This document shows, one piece after another, positions 1 through 8,429 of a stretch of DNA of 24,384 nucleotides (positions are counted from its first letter, which is position 1; every line of letters begins with the position of its first letter). The translations under genes were made by a program, and so were the position numbers. Source of the stretch: Amoebophilaceae bacterium (GTDB lineage: Bacteria > Bacteroidota > Bacteroidia > Cytophagales > Amoebophilaceae); the NCBI GenBank assembly GCA_025455725.1, contig JALOLY010000009.1:1-24384 (forward strand), written 5' to 3'. Under the pieces are notes generated by a model. The model was given only the letters and a program-made list of their open reading frames with translations, ran no database searches and had not been told where the DNA came from.

Positions 1-3000
1 GTGTTGATGGATATCTTACCGCAGGCCTTTGCTATTGTTAAGGAGACAGCACGAAGATTCAAGACGAACAAACAACTCACGGTGACTGCTACAGAACAAG
101 ACAGAGTATTGGCCGCTAGCACCAACTATGTAACATTACAGGGTGACCAGGCTATTTGGCACAATCAATGGGAAGCTGCGAGTAATCCTGTGGTATGGGA
201 TATGCTGCACTATGACGTACAACTCATAGGAGGCGTCATCTTACACCAAGGGAAAATTGCAGAGATGGCTACGGGAGAGGGTAAGACGCTGGTAGCTACA
301 CTACCTGCTTTTCTGAATGCATTGGTAGGCAAAGGTGTCCATATTGTCACGGTCAACGACTATTTAGCCAAAAGAGATGCGGAATGGATGGGCCCTCTTT
401 ATGCATTCCATGGCCTTACAGTAGACTGCATTAACAAACACCGCGCCCATTCAGAAGAGAGAAAACGGGCTTACCAGGCTGACATCGTCTATGGTACCAA
501 TAACGAGTTTGGCTTCGACTACCTGCGCGATAACATGGCTACCAGCATGGAAGAACTGGTCCAACGGGAACCGCACTTTGCCATGGTCGACGAGGTAGAC
601 TCTGTGCTGATCGATGATGCAAGAACGCCGTTGATCATTTCTGGTCCCGTTGAAAACAGCAACGAACAGGACTACAATGTACTCAAGCCCAGAGTTCTGC
701 AACTTTACGAAGCACAAAAAGAGATTATCACCCAGTTACTGCAGACTGCCAAAAAACTTATCGCAGAGGGCAACGAAAAGGAAGGTGGAGTGGCTTTATT
801 CAGAGTTTACAGAGGACTTCCCAAACATAAACCGCTCATCAAATACTTAAGCGAGGTAGGTCGTAAACAACTACTGCGCAGAACGGAGAACTACTACCTA
901 CAAGACAACTCCCGTATGATGCCCGAAGCGGATGAACCACTGCTGTTTACCATCGACGAGCGGCACAACAGCATAGAGCTCACAGAACGGGGGCTGACAT
1001 ACATTACCCAAAAAGAAGAAGACCCTCACTTTTTCGTGCTGCCAGACGTTGGCCTGGAGATTGCACACATAGAAAATACCGCAACGCTTGACGAGCAGGA
1101 AAAGCTTGCCCAAAAAGAGGCCCTGATCCGTGACTACACCATCAAGTCGCAGCGCATCCATGTACTTAACCAACTCTTAAAAGCGTATACCCTGTTTGAG
1201 AGAGATGTGGAATACATTGTTGTCAACAACCAAGTAAAAATCGTAGACGAGCAGACAGGCAGGGTGTTAGAAGGAAGAAGATACTCCGATGGCCTACACC
1301 AGGCACTCGAAGCCAAGGAGCACGTGAGGGTAGAAAGAGCGTCGCAAACCTATGCTACCATTACCCTACAAAACTATTTCCGCATGTATCACAAGCTGGC
1401 AGGCATGACTGGTACGGCAGCTACGGAAGCTGGAGAATTCTGGGAAATCTATGGACTGGATGTAATCGTTGCTCCCACCAATAGACCTGTTATCAGAGCA
1501 GATAAAAACGACAAAGTATATAAAACTGCCCGGGAGAAGTTTCAGGCCATCATAGAAGAGATTACCTCCCTCACTCAGCAAGGTAGACCCGTGTTGGTAG
1601 GTACCACCTCCGTGGAGATTTCTGAGCTGGTGAGCAGCATGCTCACCATGAAAAAGCTCAAACACCAAGTACTAAATGCTAAGAACCACCAAAAAGAAGC
1701 TGAAATTGTTGCAGAAGCTGGTAAGGCCGGTACCATTACGATCGCCACCAATATGGCCGGTAGGGGCACAGATATCAAGCTGACGCCAGAGGCCAAAGCA
1801 GCAGGGGGCTTAGCCATCATTGGCACAGAAAGGCACGAGTCTAGAAGAGTAGATCGACAGCTCCGTGGACGGGCAGGTAGACAAGGCGACGTGGGATCTT
1901 CTCAATTTTTTCTCTCGTTAGAGGATAGCCTGATGCGGTTATTCGGCTCTGAACGAATAGCACACATTATGGACAAGATAGGACTGGAAGAGGGTGAGGT
2001 GATACAACACAGCATGATTACCCGCTCTATTGAAAGGGCGCAGAAAAAAGTAGAGCAAAGCAACTTCGCTATCCGGAAACGACTTCTAGAGTATGACAAC
2101 GTCATGAACGCACAACGAGAAGTCATCTACAAAAGGAGAAAACATGCCCTTCTGGGAAGACGCCTGCACCTAGATACTATGTCCATGATTTATGACACTG
2201 TAGAAGATCTCATAGCCCAGCGTGAGGGAAGCACACTAAGTCATGAGGCACGCCACCTTGCACTACTCAAAATATTCGGTCAAGAAAGTGCTCCTGAAGC
2301 GTTCAGCAACCGGGCAACCACAGACGAATACATCAAAGACACCTATCAAACCATCTTGAAGCGGTACGAACAAAGAAGGACATACCTGCAAACCAAAGTC
2401 GAGGCAGTCATCAGTACCATGACCCCGAAACAAGGAGAAGATTGGCAGCACTTCTTTTTACCGTTCTCTGATGGAGAAACAGTGCTGTATATCAAGGCAA
2501 CGCCTCAAACATATGCGTCTTCCGGGGGTAAAGCATTGGTCTACGGTATGGAAAAGACGGCCATCCTGCACTTCATAGATCACTACTGGAAAGAGCATCT
2601 TAGAGCTATGGACGACCTTAGGCAATCTGTACAAAATGCTGTGTACGAACGTCAGGATCCTTTACTGATTTACCAATTTGAAGGATACAAAGCATTCCAA
2701 CAATTCATCCAGAGTGTGAATCGTGCTACTATTGCTTTCCTCAAAAGAGCAGACTTGCAGCTACCAACGCTCGATATAGCACAAGAAGTGCGGCACGACG
2801 ATGCCTATACACGCCTCCAAGAGAGTAAACAAAGTGCAGAATCCTTGCTCCACACCCACGAACAAGAAGCAAACGCAGTCACGCATATACAACCGCTAAA
2901 ATCACAGAGAATAGCGCAACGCAACCAACGCGTGACAGTGCGCTACACAAATGGCCGGCTCAAAGAGAATGTTAAATTCAAGACGGTAGAAGAAGATATA

Positions 3001-3036
3001 GCCAACGACGAGTGCGTGGTGGTGGCAAGTCACTAG
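1..3036 (+). CDS. secA: Preprotein translocase ATPase SecA (5' truncated by window edge)
   Basis: SecA is the motor ATPase that pushes unfolded preproteins through SecYEG. The frame is open from base 1 for 1011 codons. Visible motifs are Walker A MATGEGKT (residues 89-96 of the visible part), Walker B DEVD (197-200) followed by SVLIDDARTPLIISG, the second nucleotide-binding fold with TNMAGRGTDIKL and RQLRGRAGRQGD, and the helical scaffold around FIDHYWKEHLRAMDDL. The first visible residues (DILPQAFAIVKETARRF) lie about 60-75 residues inside the usual protein, so the GTG at base 1 is not the real start and the beginning of the gene is outside the window. The C-terminus ends VKFKTVEEDIANDECVVV with no cysteine-rich SEC-C zinc motif. 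Identity is certain; only the 5' limit is unknown. Confidence 0.97.
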   Translation: MLMDILPQAFAIVKETARRFKTNKQLTVTATEQDRVLAASTNYVTLQGDQAIWHNQWEAASNPVVWDMLHYDVQLIGGVILHQGKIAEMATGEGKTLVATLPAFLNALVGKGVHIVTVNDYLAKRDAEWMGPLYAFHGLTVDCINKHRAHSEERKRAYQADIVYGTNNEFGFDYLRDNMATSMEELVQREPHFAMVDEVDSVLIDDARTPLIISGPVENSNEQDYNVLKPRVLQLYEAQKEIITQLLQTAKKLIAEGNEKEGGVALFRVYRGLPKHKPLIKYLSEVGRKQLLRRTENYYLQDNSRMMPEADEPLLFTIDERHNSIELTERGLTYITQKEEDPHFFVLPDVGLEIAHIENTATLDEQEKLAQKEALIRDYTIKSQRIHVLNQLLKAYTLFERDVEYIVVNNQVKIVDEQTGRVLEGRRYSDGLHQALEAKEHVRVERASQTYATITLQNYFRMYHKLAGMTGTAATEAGEFWEIYGLDVIVAPTNRPVIRADKNDKVYKTAREKFQAIIEEITSLTQQGRPVLVGTTSVEISELVSSMLTMKKLKHQVLNAKNHQKEAEIVAEAGKAGTITIATNMAGRGTDIKLTPEAKAAGGLAIIGTERHESRRVDRQLRGRAGRQGDVGSSQFFLSLEDSLMRLFGSERIAHIMDKIGLEEGEVIQHSMITRSIERAQKKVEQSNFAIRKRLLEYDNVMNAQREVIYKRRKHALLGRRLHLDTMSMIYDTVEDLIAQREGSTLSHEARHLALLKIFGQESAPEAFSNRATTDEYIKDTYQTILKRYEQRRTYLQTKVEAVISTMTPKQGEDWQHFFLPFSDGETVLYIKATPQTYASSGGKALVYGMEKTAILHFIDHYWKEHLRAMDDLRQSVQNAVYERQDPLLIYQFEGYKAFQQFIQSVNRATIAFLKRADLQLPTLDIAQEVRHDDAYTRLQESKQSAESLLHTHEQEANAVTHIQPLKSQRIAQRNQRVTVRYTNGRLKENVKFKTVEEDIANDECVVVASH

Positions 3037-3664
3037 TTTTCTCTCCGTGTATGCTTTTCCAGAAACACGCTACTTGTTGATGAACGCTAACGACAGCTTC
3101 TCTAGACACTGGCAAAGAGAAGATGAAGAGACGAAGATGGGTGACTTTGGCCGTACTTTGTGGAAGCCCTTATGATAGCCCACTTCTACAAACGGCTAAC
3201 ATGGCTCGAACCGGGCCTGTGTCCTCTGCGCGCGACCCACAAAAAGCGCGGGCAGGGATCTTTTCATTGACCATGCCAAAGGGATGGTATTAGGTCTGTA
3301 GGAGTGCCATCTTGAAAAGCGTATCTATACACTTCGCAGCGCTTCTCCCTCAAAGACAGTCTACGCCATCACAGCGTTGGTTTGATCAAAGAACTGGCTT
3401 TTTCTTGTTCTTATGGTAACATTTGAACCTACACAACTGCCTGGGACCTTCTTGTGATCACGAGAGATAGGAGGAACGGCTTGAGGTACACCGATTTAAG
3501 TATTTCAAGGATTCTCTATACCCACAATGCGCTGTGTAAGTGTTCCGTTAGATTCGTGGCTTAGCGTTGCCCAATCACTAGGCGATTATATGCACCATGT
3601 TAGTCTAAATTCGACCGTGTACCTAATAGTCCGAATGGGCCTCACCATTTAAGCATACTTTCAG
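3037..3664. other. Gene-free stretch between secA and the FtsX-like permease
   Basis: This 628-bp stretch has no recognisable gene on either strand. The longest plus-strand reading frame with a plausible start is 56 codons (3123-3293; it begins MKRRRWVTLAVLCG). It resembles nothing I know and is followed by frequent stops. No tRNA, tmRNA, SRP or RNase P hallmark was seen. The length is unusual beside the tight spacing elsewhere and fits a decayed gene, but I could not reconstruct one. Confidence 0.5.
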
Positions 3665-4888
3665 ATGAAAGTACCTTTTTTTATTGCGCAACGCTACTTC
3701 CAATTGCGCGTCAAGAAAAATTTGATCCACCGAATAGGACTCGTTTCCTTCATAAGCATAGCTGTGAGTACGATGGCGCTGCTACTTGCTTTATCTGTGT
3801 TCAACGGTCTAGAAGAGCTTGTCAGCTCTTTATTTCTTTCTTTTGACCCAGACATCAAAATAACGCTCAAGAAAGGAAAAGCTTTCTCGCTTGATACAGG
3901 CCTACGCAACCGCATACAAGCTGTGGCAGGTGTATCCAAAGTGGTTGATGTTTTGGAAGATAATGCGTTGCTACGCTACCGAGAGCGCCAAGCAATCGTA
4001 AAAATCAAAGGCGTCTCTGAAGAATTTCTTTATCAGAGTCGCCTAGCACCGTTCATTAAGCACGGCAATTTCAAACTCAAGCATGGTACAGAATGCTTTG
4101 CCATTCTGGGTATAGGGGTCCAATATGCACTGTCTATTCCATTTGCCAGTGGATTACACACGCTACAAATCTTTTATCCTAGGCATACGCAGAGCAACAT
4201 CGTACTACCGCAGCAGCTGTATCGTTGTAAGAGTATCAAGCCTGGGGCAGTCTTTGCCGTTGAAAAGCAATTCGATGTAAACTATGTCATAGTACCTATT
4301 GACTTTGCAGCTGCGCTGATGAACATGAGCGGTAAAAGGACTGCTTTAGAGATACAAGTAGAAGATGGATTTTCTATAGACCGAGTCCAGCAAGACCTCA
4401 ACCTTTTTATACCCAACTGCTTCCAAGTGCTCAACCGTCATGAACAGCAAGCTACCCTCATCCAGGTTATTCACATTGAACGTCTTTTTGTATTCCTAAC
4501 TTTTTCGTTTATCCTGCTCGTCTCTTCTTTGAATATTTTCTTTGTACTCTCCATGCTTGTGCTAGGAAAACGGAAAGACGTTGCCATCCTATATGCCTTG
4601 GGAGCTACACCAAAAGACATCCTTTACATCTTTCTCATCGAAGGATTATGGATTGCTTTGAGTGGGGTCGCTGTAGGGATGGCAGTAGCACTGGGGCTTA
4701 GCTGGCTGCAGCAGGAGTTTGGCTTAGTATCTTTGAGCACACAAACGAGTCTCATGGAGGCCTACCCTATTAAAAGAAAAGTGAGCGATTTCGCCTATAC
4801 TGCTATCGGCGTGGTACTGATGACCCTGATTGCTGCCTATCGTCCTGCTCAATTAGCGACAAAGACTAAAGTGCGCGTACACTTATAG
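3665..4888 (+). CDS. FtsX/LolC-E-like ABC transporter permease
   Basis: This is an inner-membrane permease of the FtsX/MacB/LolCE superfamily. Members work with an ABC ATPase (LolD-like) and in the Lol system release lipoproteins from the inner membrane. The 407-residue protein has the LolC/E layout: one N-terminal transmembrane segment (about 23-45), a large periplasmic domain (about 46-270) and three C-terminal segments (about 273-299, 320-345, 376-394). The coupling-helix signature KRKDVAILYALGATPKDI (302-319) is the contact point with the ATPase. The length is normal for the Bacteroidota LolE-like group. No ATPase gene or second permease is in the window, so the partner must be elsewhere. 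The ATG at 3665 places TM1 close to the N-terminus as expected. Family is clear; the exact substrate is inferred. Confidence 0.85.
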   Translation: MKVPFFIAQRYFQLRVKKNLIHRIGLVSFISIAVSTMALLLALSVFNGLEELVSSLFLSFDPDIKITLKKGKAFSLDTGLRNRIQAVAGVSKVVDVLEDNALLRYRERQAIVKIKGVSEEFLYQSRLAPFIKHGNFKLKHGTECFAILGIGVQYALSIPFASGLHTLQIFYPRHTQSNIVLPQQLYRCKSIKPGAVFAVEKQFDVNYVIVPIDFAAALMNMSGKRTALEIQVEDGFSIDRVQQDLNLFIPNCFQVLNRHEQQATLIQVIHIERLFVFLTFSFILLVSSLNIFFVLSMLVLGKRKDVAILYALGATPKDILYIFLIEGLWIALSGVAVGMAVALGLSWLQQEFGLVSLSTQTSLMEAYPIKRKVSDFAYTAIGVVLMTLIAAYRPAQLATKTKVRVHL

Positions 4889-5192
4889 CGTGAAACCTTT
4901 GCATGGCATAGAATCACTTAATTGAACATTTTTATAGTTGATGAGAGAGATTTCCTTACAATCTTGTTGAGTCATCTCCTTGCTGAGGAGAATTTAGGGT
5001 AGCACGTGTCTATCAAGCAAATAGGCAACAGCACGAGCTATTGAAATGTGACCTAATCCATCAATTTTCCATGCAAAGTCTCAGGGCATTGTCGCTTGAG
5101 ACAGAGAGGATGTGTTCATTTGCATGAATTTGCTTAAGCACCTCATTTGGATCAAACGAACATATTGAATTAATTGCGCTCGCTTAGCACAC
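4889..5192. other. Intergenic region before tRNA-Ser
   Basis: This is 304 bp with no credible coding frame on either strand. The only structure noted is a weak 6-bp hairpin around 4973-4990 (TCTCCT / AGGAGA) with no following T-run. No clear Bacteroidota promoter was found ahead of the tRNA. Confidence 0.4.
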
Positions 5193-5279
5193 AGAGGGTT
5201 GGCGGAGCGGTTTAACGCGGCGGTCTTGAAAACCGTTGTACTCGCGAGAGTACCGGGGGTTCGAATCCCTCACCCTCTA
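5193..5279 (+). tRNA. tRNA-Ser (anticodon UGA)
   Basis: A complete class II cloverleaf can be folded by hand. The acceptor stem AGAGGGT (5193-5199) pairs fully with ACCCTCT (5272-5278). The anticodon stem is 5220-5224 with 5232-5236, and the loop CTTGAAA places anticodon TGA at 5227-5229. The long variable arm GTACTC-GCGA-GAGTAC (5238-5253) is the serine-type hallmark. The T-loop TTCGAAT is at 5260-5266 with a 5-bp stem. The discriminator base is A (5279), whereas G73 is usual for tRNA-Ser in E. coli. The 3' CCA is not encoded, so it must be added by CCA-adding enzyme. Confidence 0.96.
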
Positions 5280-5366
5280 CTTCTCAGTTATTAAACGGGA
5301 GACAAGCTTATTCAGATATTCAGCTATCAAGAGAATCTCTGCACAATGCTCAGCTCTGTATAGTAC

Positions 5367-6319
5367 CTACTCCCCACAAGCCCGAACTTTCAGCTTTTTA
5401 CTCCCAGTAAAATCTTCTTGGAGTTGCTCTTCGTATGAAGGAAGCTCTAGCAGTGGGCCAAGATCAGGTTTCCCGGCGTCTATCCAACAAGTCAGCCAAA
5501 AGTCTCCTACCATCTTAATAGAAGCACGCATTTGCCGCTCCACTTGCCCATTCAGCATCGTGTGATAGGCCTGTGCATAGGCCATGGAATGGACCTTTTG
5601 AAGCGTGCCTCCCCTCTGCTCAAAGCTATATTTTTTGTGGCAGGAAAATTCTCGGATAATGTCTTTTCCAGGCCTAGAACACTATCCACTGCCTTGTGTG
5701 CTGTGACCACCGCGTCCCACGCACTCTGCTGAGGATCATTCACATACGTTGCCCGGCCTGTAAAAGAATTGTAACCGTCTAAGAAAAGTTCTGGCAGCCG
5801 TGTCTCCCAAAGTCCATGAATACCCTCTTGTCCTGTGAGTTGCCCGTTGTAATTCTCCGAAGTATGAAGTGGCACGTTGGCATCGGCAATGTAGTGACCT
5901 ATGTCGGCCGACAGTCTGAGAATACGGCAGCCATCTCTTCGTCGAAAGGCCTCCGTCAGTTCATTTTTAACACGGTAAATATGCCAAGGTAAGATTCCGT
6001 GCTCCATGAGCACATCTTTGGCGTATGCCTTCACAGCTTGAGACCAGTATCGAGACACTTGCCACGGCTTATCATCAGCGTAATATTCCAAATCAATATA
6101 GTGCCGAAGTGCCTCTCCCTCGATTACATAACGTCTCTTATCTGGATTAACAGCATTTTCAGTGATAAAATGTATATGCTTCTTGTAGAAAGTAAACAAG
6201 GCAGGTGGCAGCGTGTATACGGCATGCTTGTTGATGTGCTTGTGGGCAAAAGACCCCCACCCTAACGACGCTGGTACTGTGCAAAACAGGAAAAATGAGA
6301 TAAACGTAATGCGTCGCAT
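5367..6319 (-). pseudogene. S1/P1 nuclease / zinc-dependent phospholipase C-like secreted protein, frameshifted
   Basis: The family consists of secreted trinuclear-zinc phosphodiesterases (S1/P1 nuclease and zinc-dependent phospholipase C). The start at 6319 gives a signal peptide (MRRITFISFFLFCTVPASLG) followed by WGSFAHKHIN. The Trp/His just after the cleavage site are typical zinc ligands. Further ligand motifs are RHYIDLEYY, HYIADANVPLHTSENYNG and IHGLWETRLPEL (HxxxE). This frame runs to 5552 but loses family similarity near 5596. The expected C-terminal part (AYAQAYHTMLNGQVERQM, then GDFWLTCWIDAGKPDLG) continues in another frame down to 5367. Restoring one A in the AAAA tract (plus-strand TTTT at 5596-5599) joins the two as FKKVHSMAYAQAYH. 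Both halves are otherwise well preserved, so this is a recent pseudogene, a slippage-corrected gene or a sequencing error. About 300 residues if repaired. Confidence 0.85.
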
Positions 6320-7175
6320 GGCCTCGAAAGTTGTGTCGACAAAGAAAATCTGGACCTCTTAGACTTCCCCTTTGTGTAAAATATTTGACTTGACCTGCAC
6401 GCAGGAAAGTACGGCGATCTCATTAAGAATTTGCATAGTGTTGCAAAAATCTCAAAGTCGTTCTGGCATTCTGCAATGAAATCGTATCCCGCCAGATTGA
6501 ACACTACTCTTGCTATGTGCACGGCCGGTCTAAGCACAGAATCAAGTGGCAAGCGGCTAAGTTTACAAAGTGACAAAAAAGCGTGAATACTTTCAAAAAC
6601 AAGATAATCAAGACGAGCGGAGCACTTTTCCTGACACCATCCATGCGCCTCCTTAGATGGGACTTAAGAATGCAACCCACCACCGGTCAGGCTAACTAAA
6701 TTCTGAAGACGCCATGTAAAAGGTTTCATCATTTGTGAATGATACGCTTGAGTATGGATATGAGGGAATAATGACATGGCTGCAAAACATGCACTTAAGC
6801 ATATAGCCCTGGCGCAGGCTCCTTTACAAAGGAGCCTGCGCCAGGCACACGAATCAATTGAGTTGGAGGGTATGCATGTTGACGTAGTAGGCAGGTGTCT
6901 ACTTGGCGAACAGTGTCCCGAAAGAATTATCTACCTGCACAAAAATGAGGACCAGATTACAGGCTTATAACCGCTTTGTTTGTGGGTGCCAGTAACAAAA
7001 TAACCAGGCAGAATTTCTCCTTGCCCGTTAGCAACATCGAGGAAGATTTTACAGACCTCAGGATCAACTATGCACCTGAATACACAAGGAGCGTGAAGCG
7101 TATCGTACGGAAAGATTTTTTTTACAGGAAACAGACCTTAAATTCGTGGAACTTTAGTAGTATTGGGGTAGCACT
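6320..7175. other. Gene-poor region upstream of rpsT
   Basis: This 856-bp stretch has no recognisable gene. Short open frames exist (for example 6776-6970 and 6976-7200 on plus, 6262-6576 on minus), but none resembles a known family. The first is partly made of an 18-bp perfect inverted repeat, the second runs into rpsT in another frame, and the third overlaps the nuclease start. The region may hold a decayed gene; nothing can be named. The promoter for rpsT must lie here, but no clear TAnnTTTG element was found close to its start. Confidence 0.4.
6808..6845. repeat. Perfect 18-bp inverted repeat with 2-nt spacer
   Basis: The left arm CCTGGCGCAGGCTCCTTT (6808-6825) and right arm AAAGGAGCCTGCGCCAGG (6828-6845) are exact reverse complements separated by AC. 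An RNA copy would fold into a very stable hairpin. No T-run follows on either side, so it is not a standard intrinsic terminator. I saw no second copy in the window. It could be a remnant of mobile-element ends, a protein-binding palindrome or an RNA-processing hairpin. Confidence 0.85.
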
Positions 7176-7430
7176 ATGGCAAACAAAAAATCAGCCTTAA
7201 CCAGGATAAAGTCCAACGAGACAAAACGCTTGCGAAATAGGTACCAACTGAAAACATGCAAGACTTTCGTCAAGAAGCTCAAGAGTACCACCGACCAGCA
7301 GGAAGCTGAAGTACTGTTTAAGAAAGTCGCCTCTATGCTCGACAGGCTTGCAAGGAAGAATGTCATTCACAAGAACAAGGCTGCTCATAGCAAGTCGGCT
7401 TTGTCCGTGTGCATCAAAGGGCTGAAGTAG
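7176..7430 (+). CDS. rpsT: 30S ribosomal protein S20
   Basis: S20 binds 16S rRNA in the body of the small subunit and acts early in assembly. The 84-residue product begins MANKKSALTRIKSNETKRLRN and is Lys/Arg-rich and helical. The late motif HKNKAAHSKSAL matches the family's C-terminal RNA-binding helix (IHKNKAARKKSRL-like). Length is normal (about 80-90). The start at 7176 gives the standard N-terminus. The gene stands alone on the plus strand and is closed by a strong terminator at 7453-7487. Confidence 0.96.
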   Translation: MANKKSALTRIKSNETKRLRNRYQLKTCKTFVKKLKSTTDQQEAEVLFKKVASMLDRLARKNVIHKNKAAHSKSALSVCIKGLK

Positions 7431-7452
7431 GTAAACACGCTAGCGACGGAAA

Positions 7453-7487
7453 GGGGCCTGGTAGCATTTTCTGCCAGGCCTTTTTTT
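7453..7487 (+). terminator. Rho-independent terminator after rpsT
   Basis: The hairpin GGCCTGGTAG (7455-7464) / CTGCCAGGCC (7471-7480) has a 10-bp stem with one G-T wobble and loop CATTTT. It is followed directly by seven Ts (7481-7487). It lies 25 nt past the rpsT stop and is a classic strong terminator that separates rpsT from radC. Confidence 0.93.
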
Positions 7488-7516
7488 ATTGTAAAAGCGA
7501 GAACACATAAACACCC

Positions 7517-7524
7517 TACCTTTG
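7517..7524 (+). promoter_or_regulatory. Bacteroidota -7 promoter element upstream of radC
   Basis: TACCTTTG matches the Bacteroidota housekeeping -7 consensus TAnnTTTG and lies 28 nt before the radC ATG, just after the rpsT terminator. The nearest upstream TTG (7489-7491) is 25 nt away, a little longer than the usual 19-21 nt spacing, so the -33 half is uncertain. Confidence 0.65.
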
Positions 7525-7552
7525 TTCAACCTTTTTTGAAGTACTGTCAACC

Positions 7553-8305
7553 ATGTTTGACCCACTAGAAGTCCAGCAACTAAAGATACAAGATTGGGCC
7601 AAAGCAGATCGGCCAAGAGAAAAGCTTATGCAAAAAGGTAGTGCTGTTTTGACTGATACAGAACTTCTCGGCATTTTGATAGGGTCAGGAACAAACAGGG
7701 TAAGCGCCGTGAACCTTGCCCAACTCATTCTGAAACATTATGACAACAATCTGGATCTACTGGCTAAGTGCTCTGTCAAAGAACTACAGCGCTTCAAAGG
7801 AATAGGAGAAGCAAAGGCCATTACCATTGTGAGTGCCATAGAGCTGGGTAGGAGAAGAACGGGCCAAGACATCCCCCCTAGACCAAGATTCTATGACTCC
7901 GGCAGTGTTTATCACTTCATAAAGCCCAATTTACTAGACAAGGCTATCGAAGAATTTTGGGTCATTCTCATCAATCGAGCCAACTTTTTGATTAAGAAAC
8001 AGTTCATCAGCAGCGGAGGGTTGACGGCCACTTCTGCCGACCCCAAGGTAATCTTTAAAGCTGCGCTTGATCATCAAACAGCCGGCATCATTTTGGTGCA
8101 CAACCATCCATCTGGGAATCCAGAGCCCAGTGCCAAGGATATTGCACTAACCAAGAAACTAATCGATGGGGGGAAGCTTTTAGACATCGCCGTTGTAGAC
8201 CATATTATCGTGGCGGGGAGGGCTTATTTTAGCTTTGCTGACGAAAAATTGCTCTTTAATCCAGCTTCTTCCAGCTCTTCTGTTGTACGAGAAGCATCAA
8301 CCTAG
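7553..8305 (+). CDS. radC: RadC family JAB-domain protein
   Basis: RadC proteins carry a JAB1/MPN-type metal-binding domain. The historical DNA-repair role is doubtful and the true function is not settled. This 250-residue protein has an N-terminal helix-hairpin-helix-like region (LQRFKGIGEAKAITIVSAIELG, 78-99, split here as LQRFKGIGEAKA and ITIVSAIELG) and the JAB motif HNHPSGNPEPSAKD (183-196), with both histidines and the aspartate (D196) present. The remainder, KKLLDIAVVDHIIV-like (here GGKLLDIAVVDHIIV), is typical. Length is close to the usual 220-230 plus a short Ser-rich tail. It appears to have its own promoter and no obvious operon partner. Confidence 0.93.
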   Translation: MFDPLEVQQLKIQDWAKADRPREKLMQKGSAVLTDTELLGILIGSGTNRVSAVNLAQLILKHYDNNLDLLAKCSVKELQRFKGIGEAKAITIVSAIELGRRRTGQDIPPRPRFYDSGSVYHFIKPNLLDKAIEEFWVILINRANFLIKKQFISSGGLTATSADPKVIFKAALDHQTAGIILVHNHPSGNPEPSAKDIALTKKLIDGGKLLDIAVVDHIIVAGRAYFSFADEKLLFNPASSSSSVVREAST

Positions 8306-8429
8306 TATTCTCATAAGAAGTTTGAGTATTTAAAAGTCGGTAAGAGCTAGTGAGCGCGTGACTGCCTGACTACTGCCGTTTGGGGCCTAATCCGAACGAG
8401 TTACACACTATAATGCTGCCTTTTATATC

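Noticed and set aside
3123..3293. 56-codon plus-strand frame starting MKRRRWVTLAVLCG, signal-peptide-like
   Set aside because: Too short, no family similarity seen, no clear promoter or continuation; likely chance.
6262..6576. 104-codon minus-strand frame overlapping the nuclease start
   Set aside because: It overlaps the better supported nuclease start by 58 nt in another frame, matches no family, and ends in low-complexity Ser/Arg-rich sequence.
6776..6970. 64-codon plus-strand frame containing the palindrome
   Set aside because: A coding gene built around a perfect 18-bp inverted repeat is unlikely, and no similarity is recognisable.
6976..7200. 74-codon plus-strand frame running into rpsT
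   Set aside because: It overlaps the certain rpsT start in a different frame and resembles nothing known.
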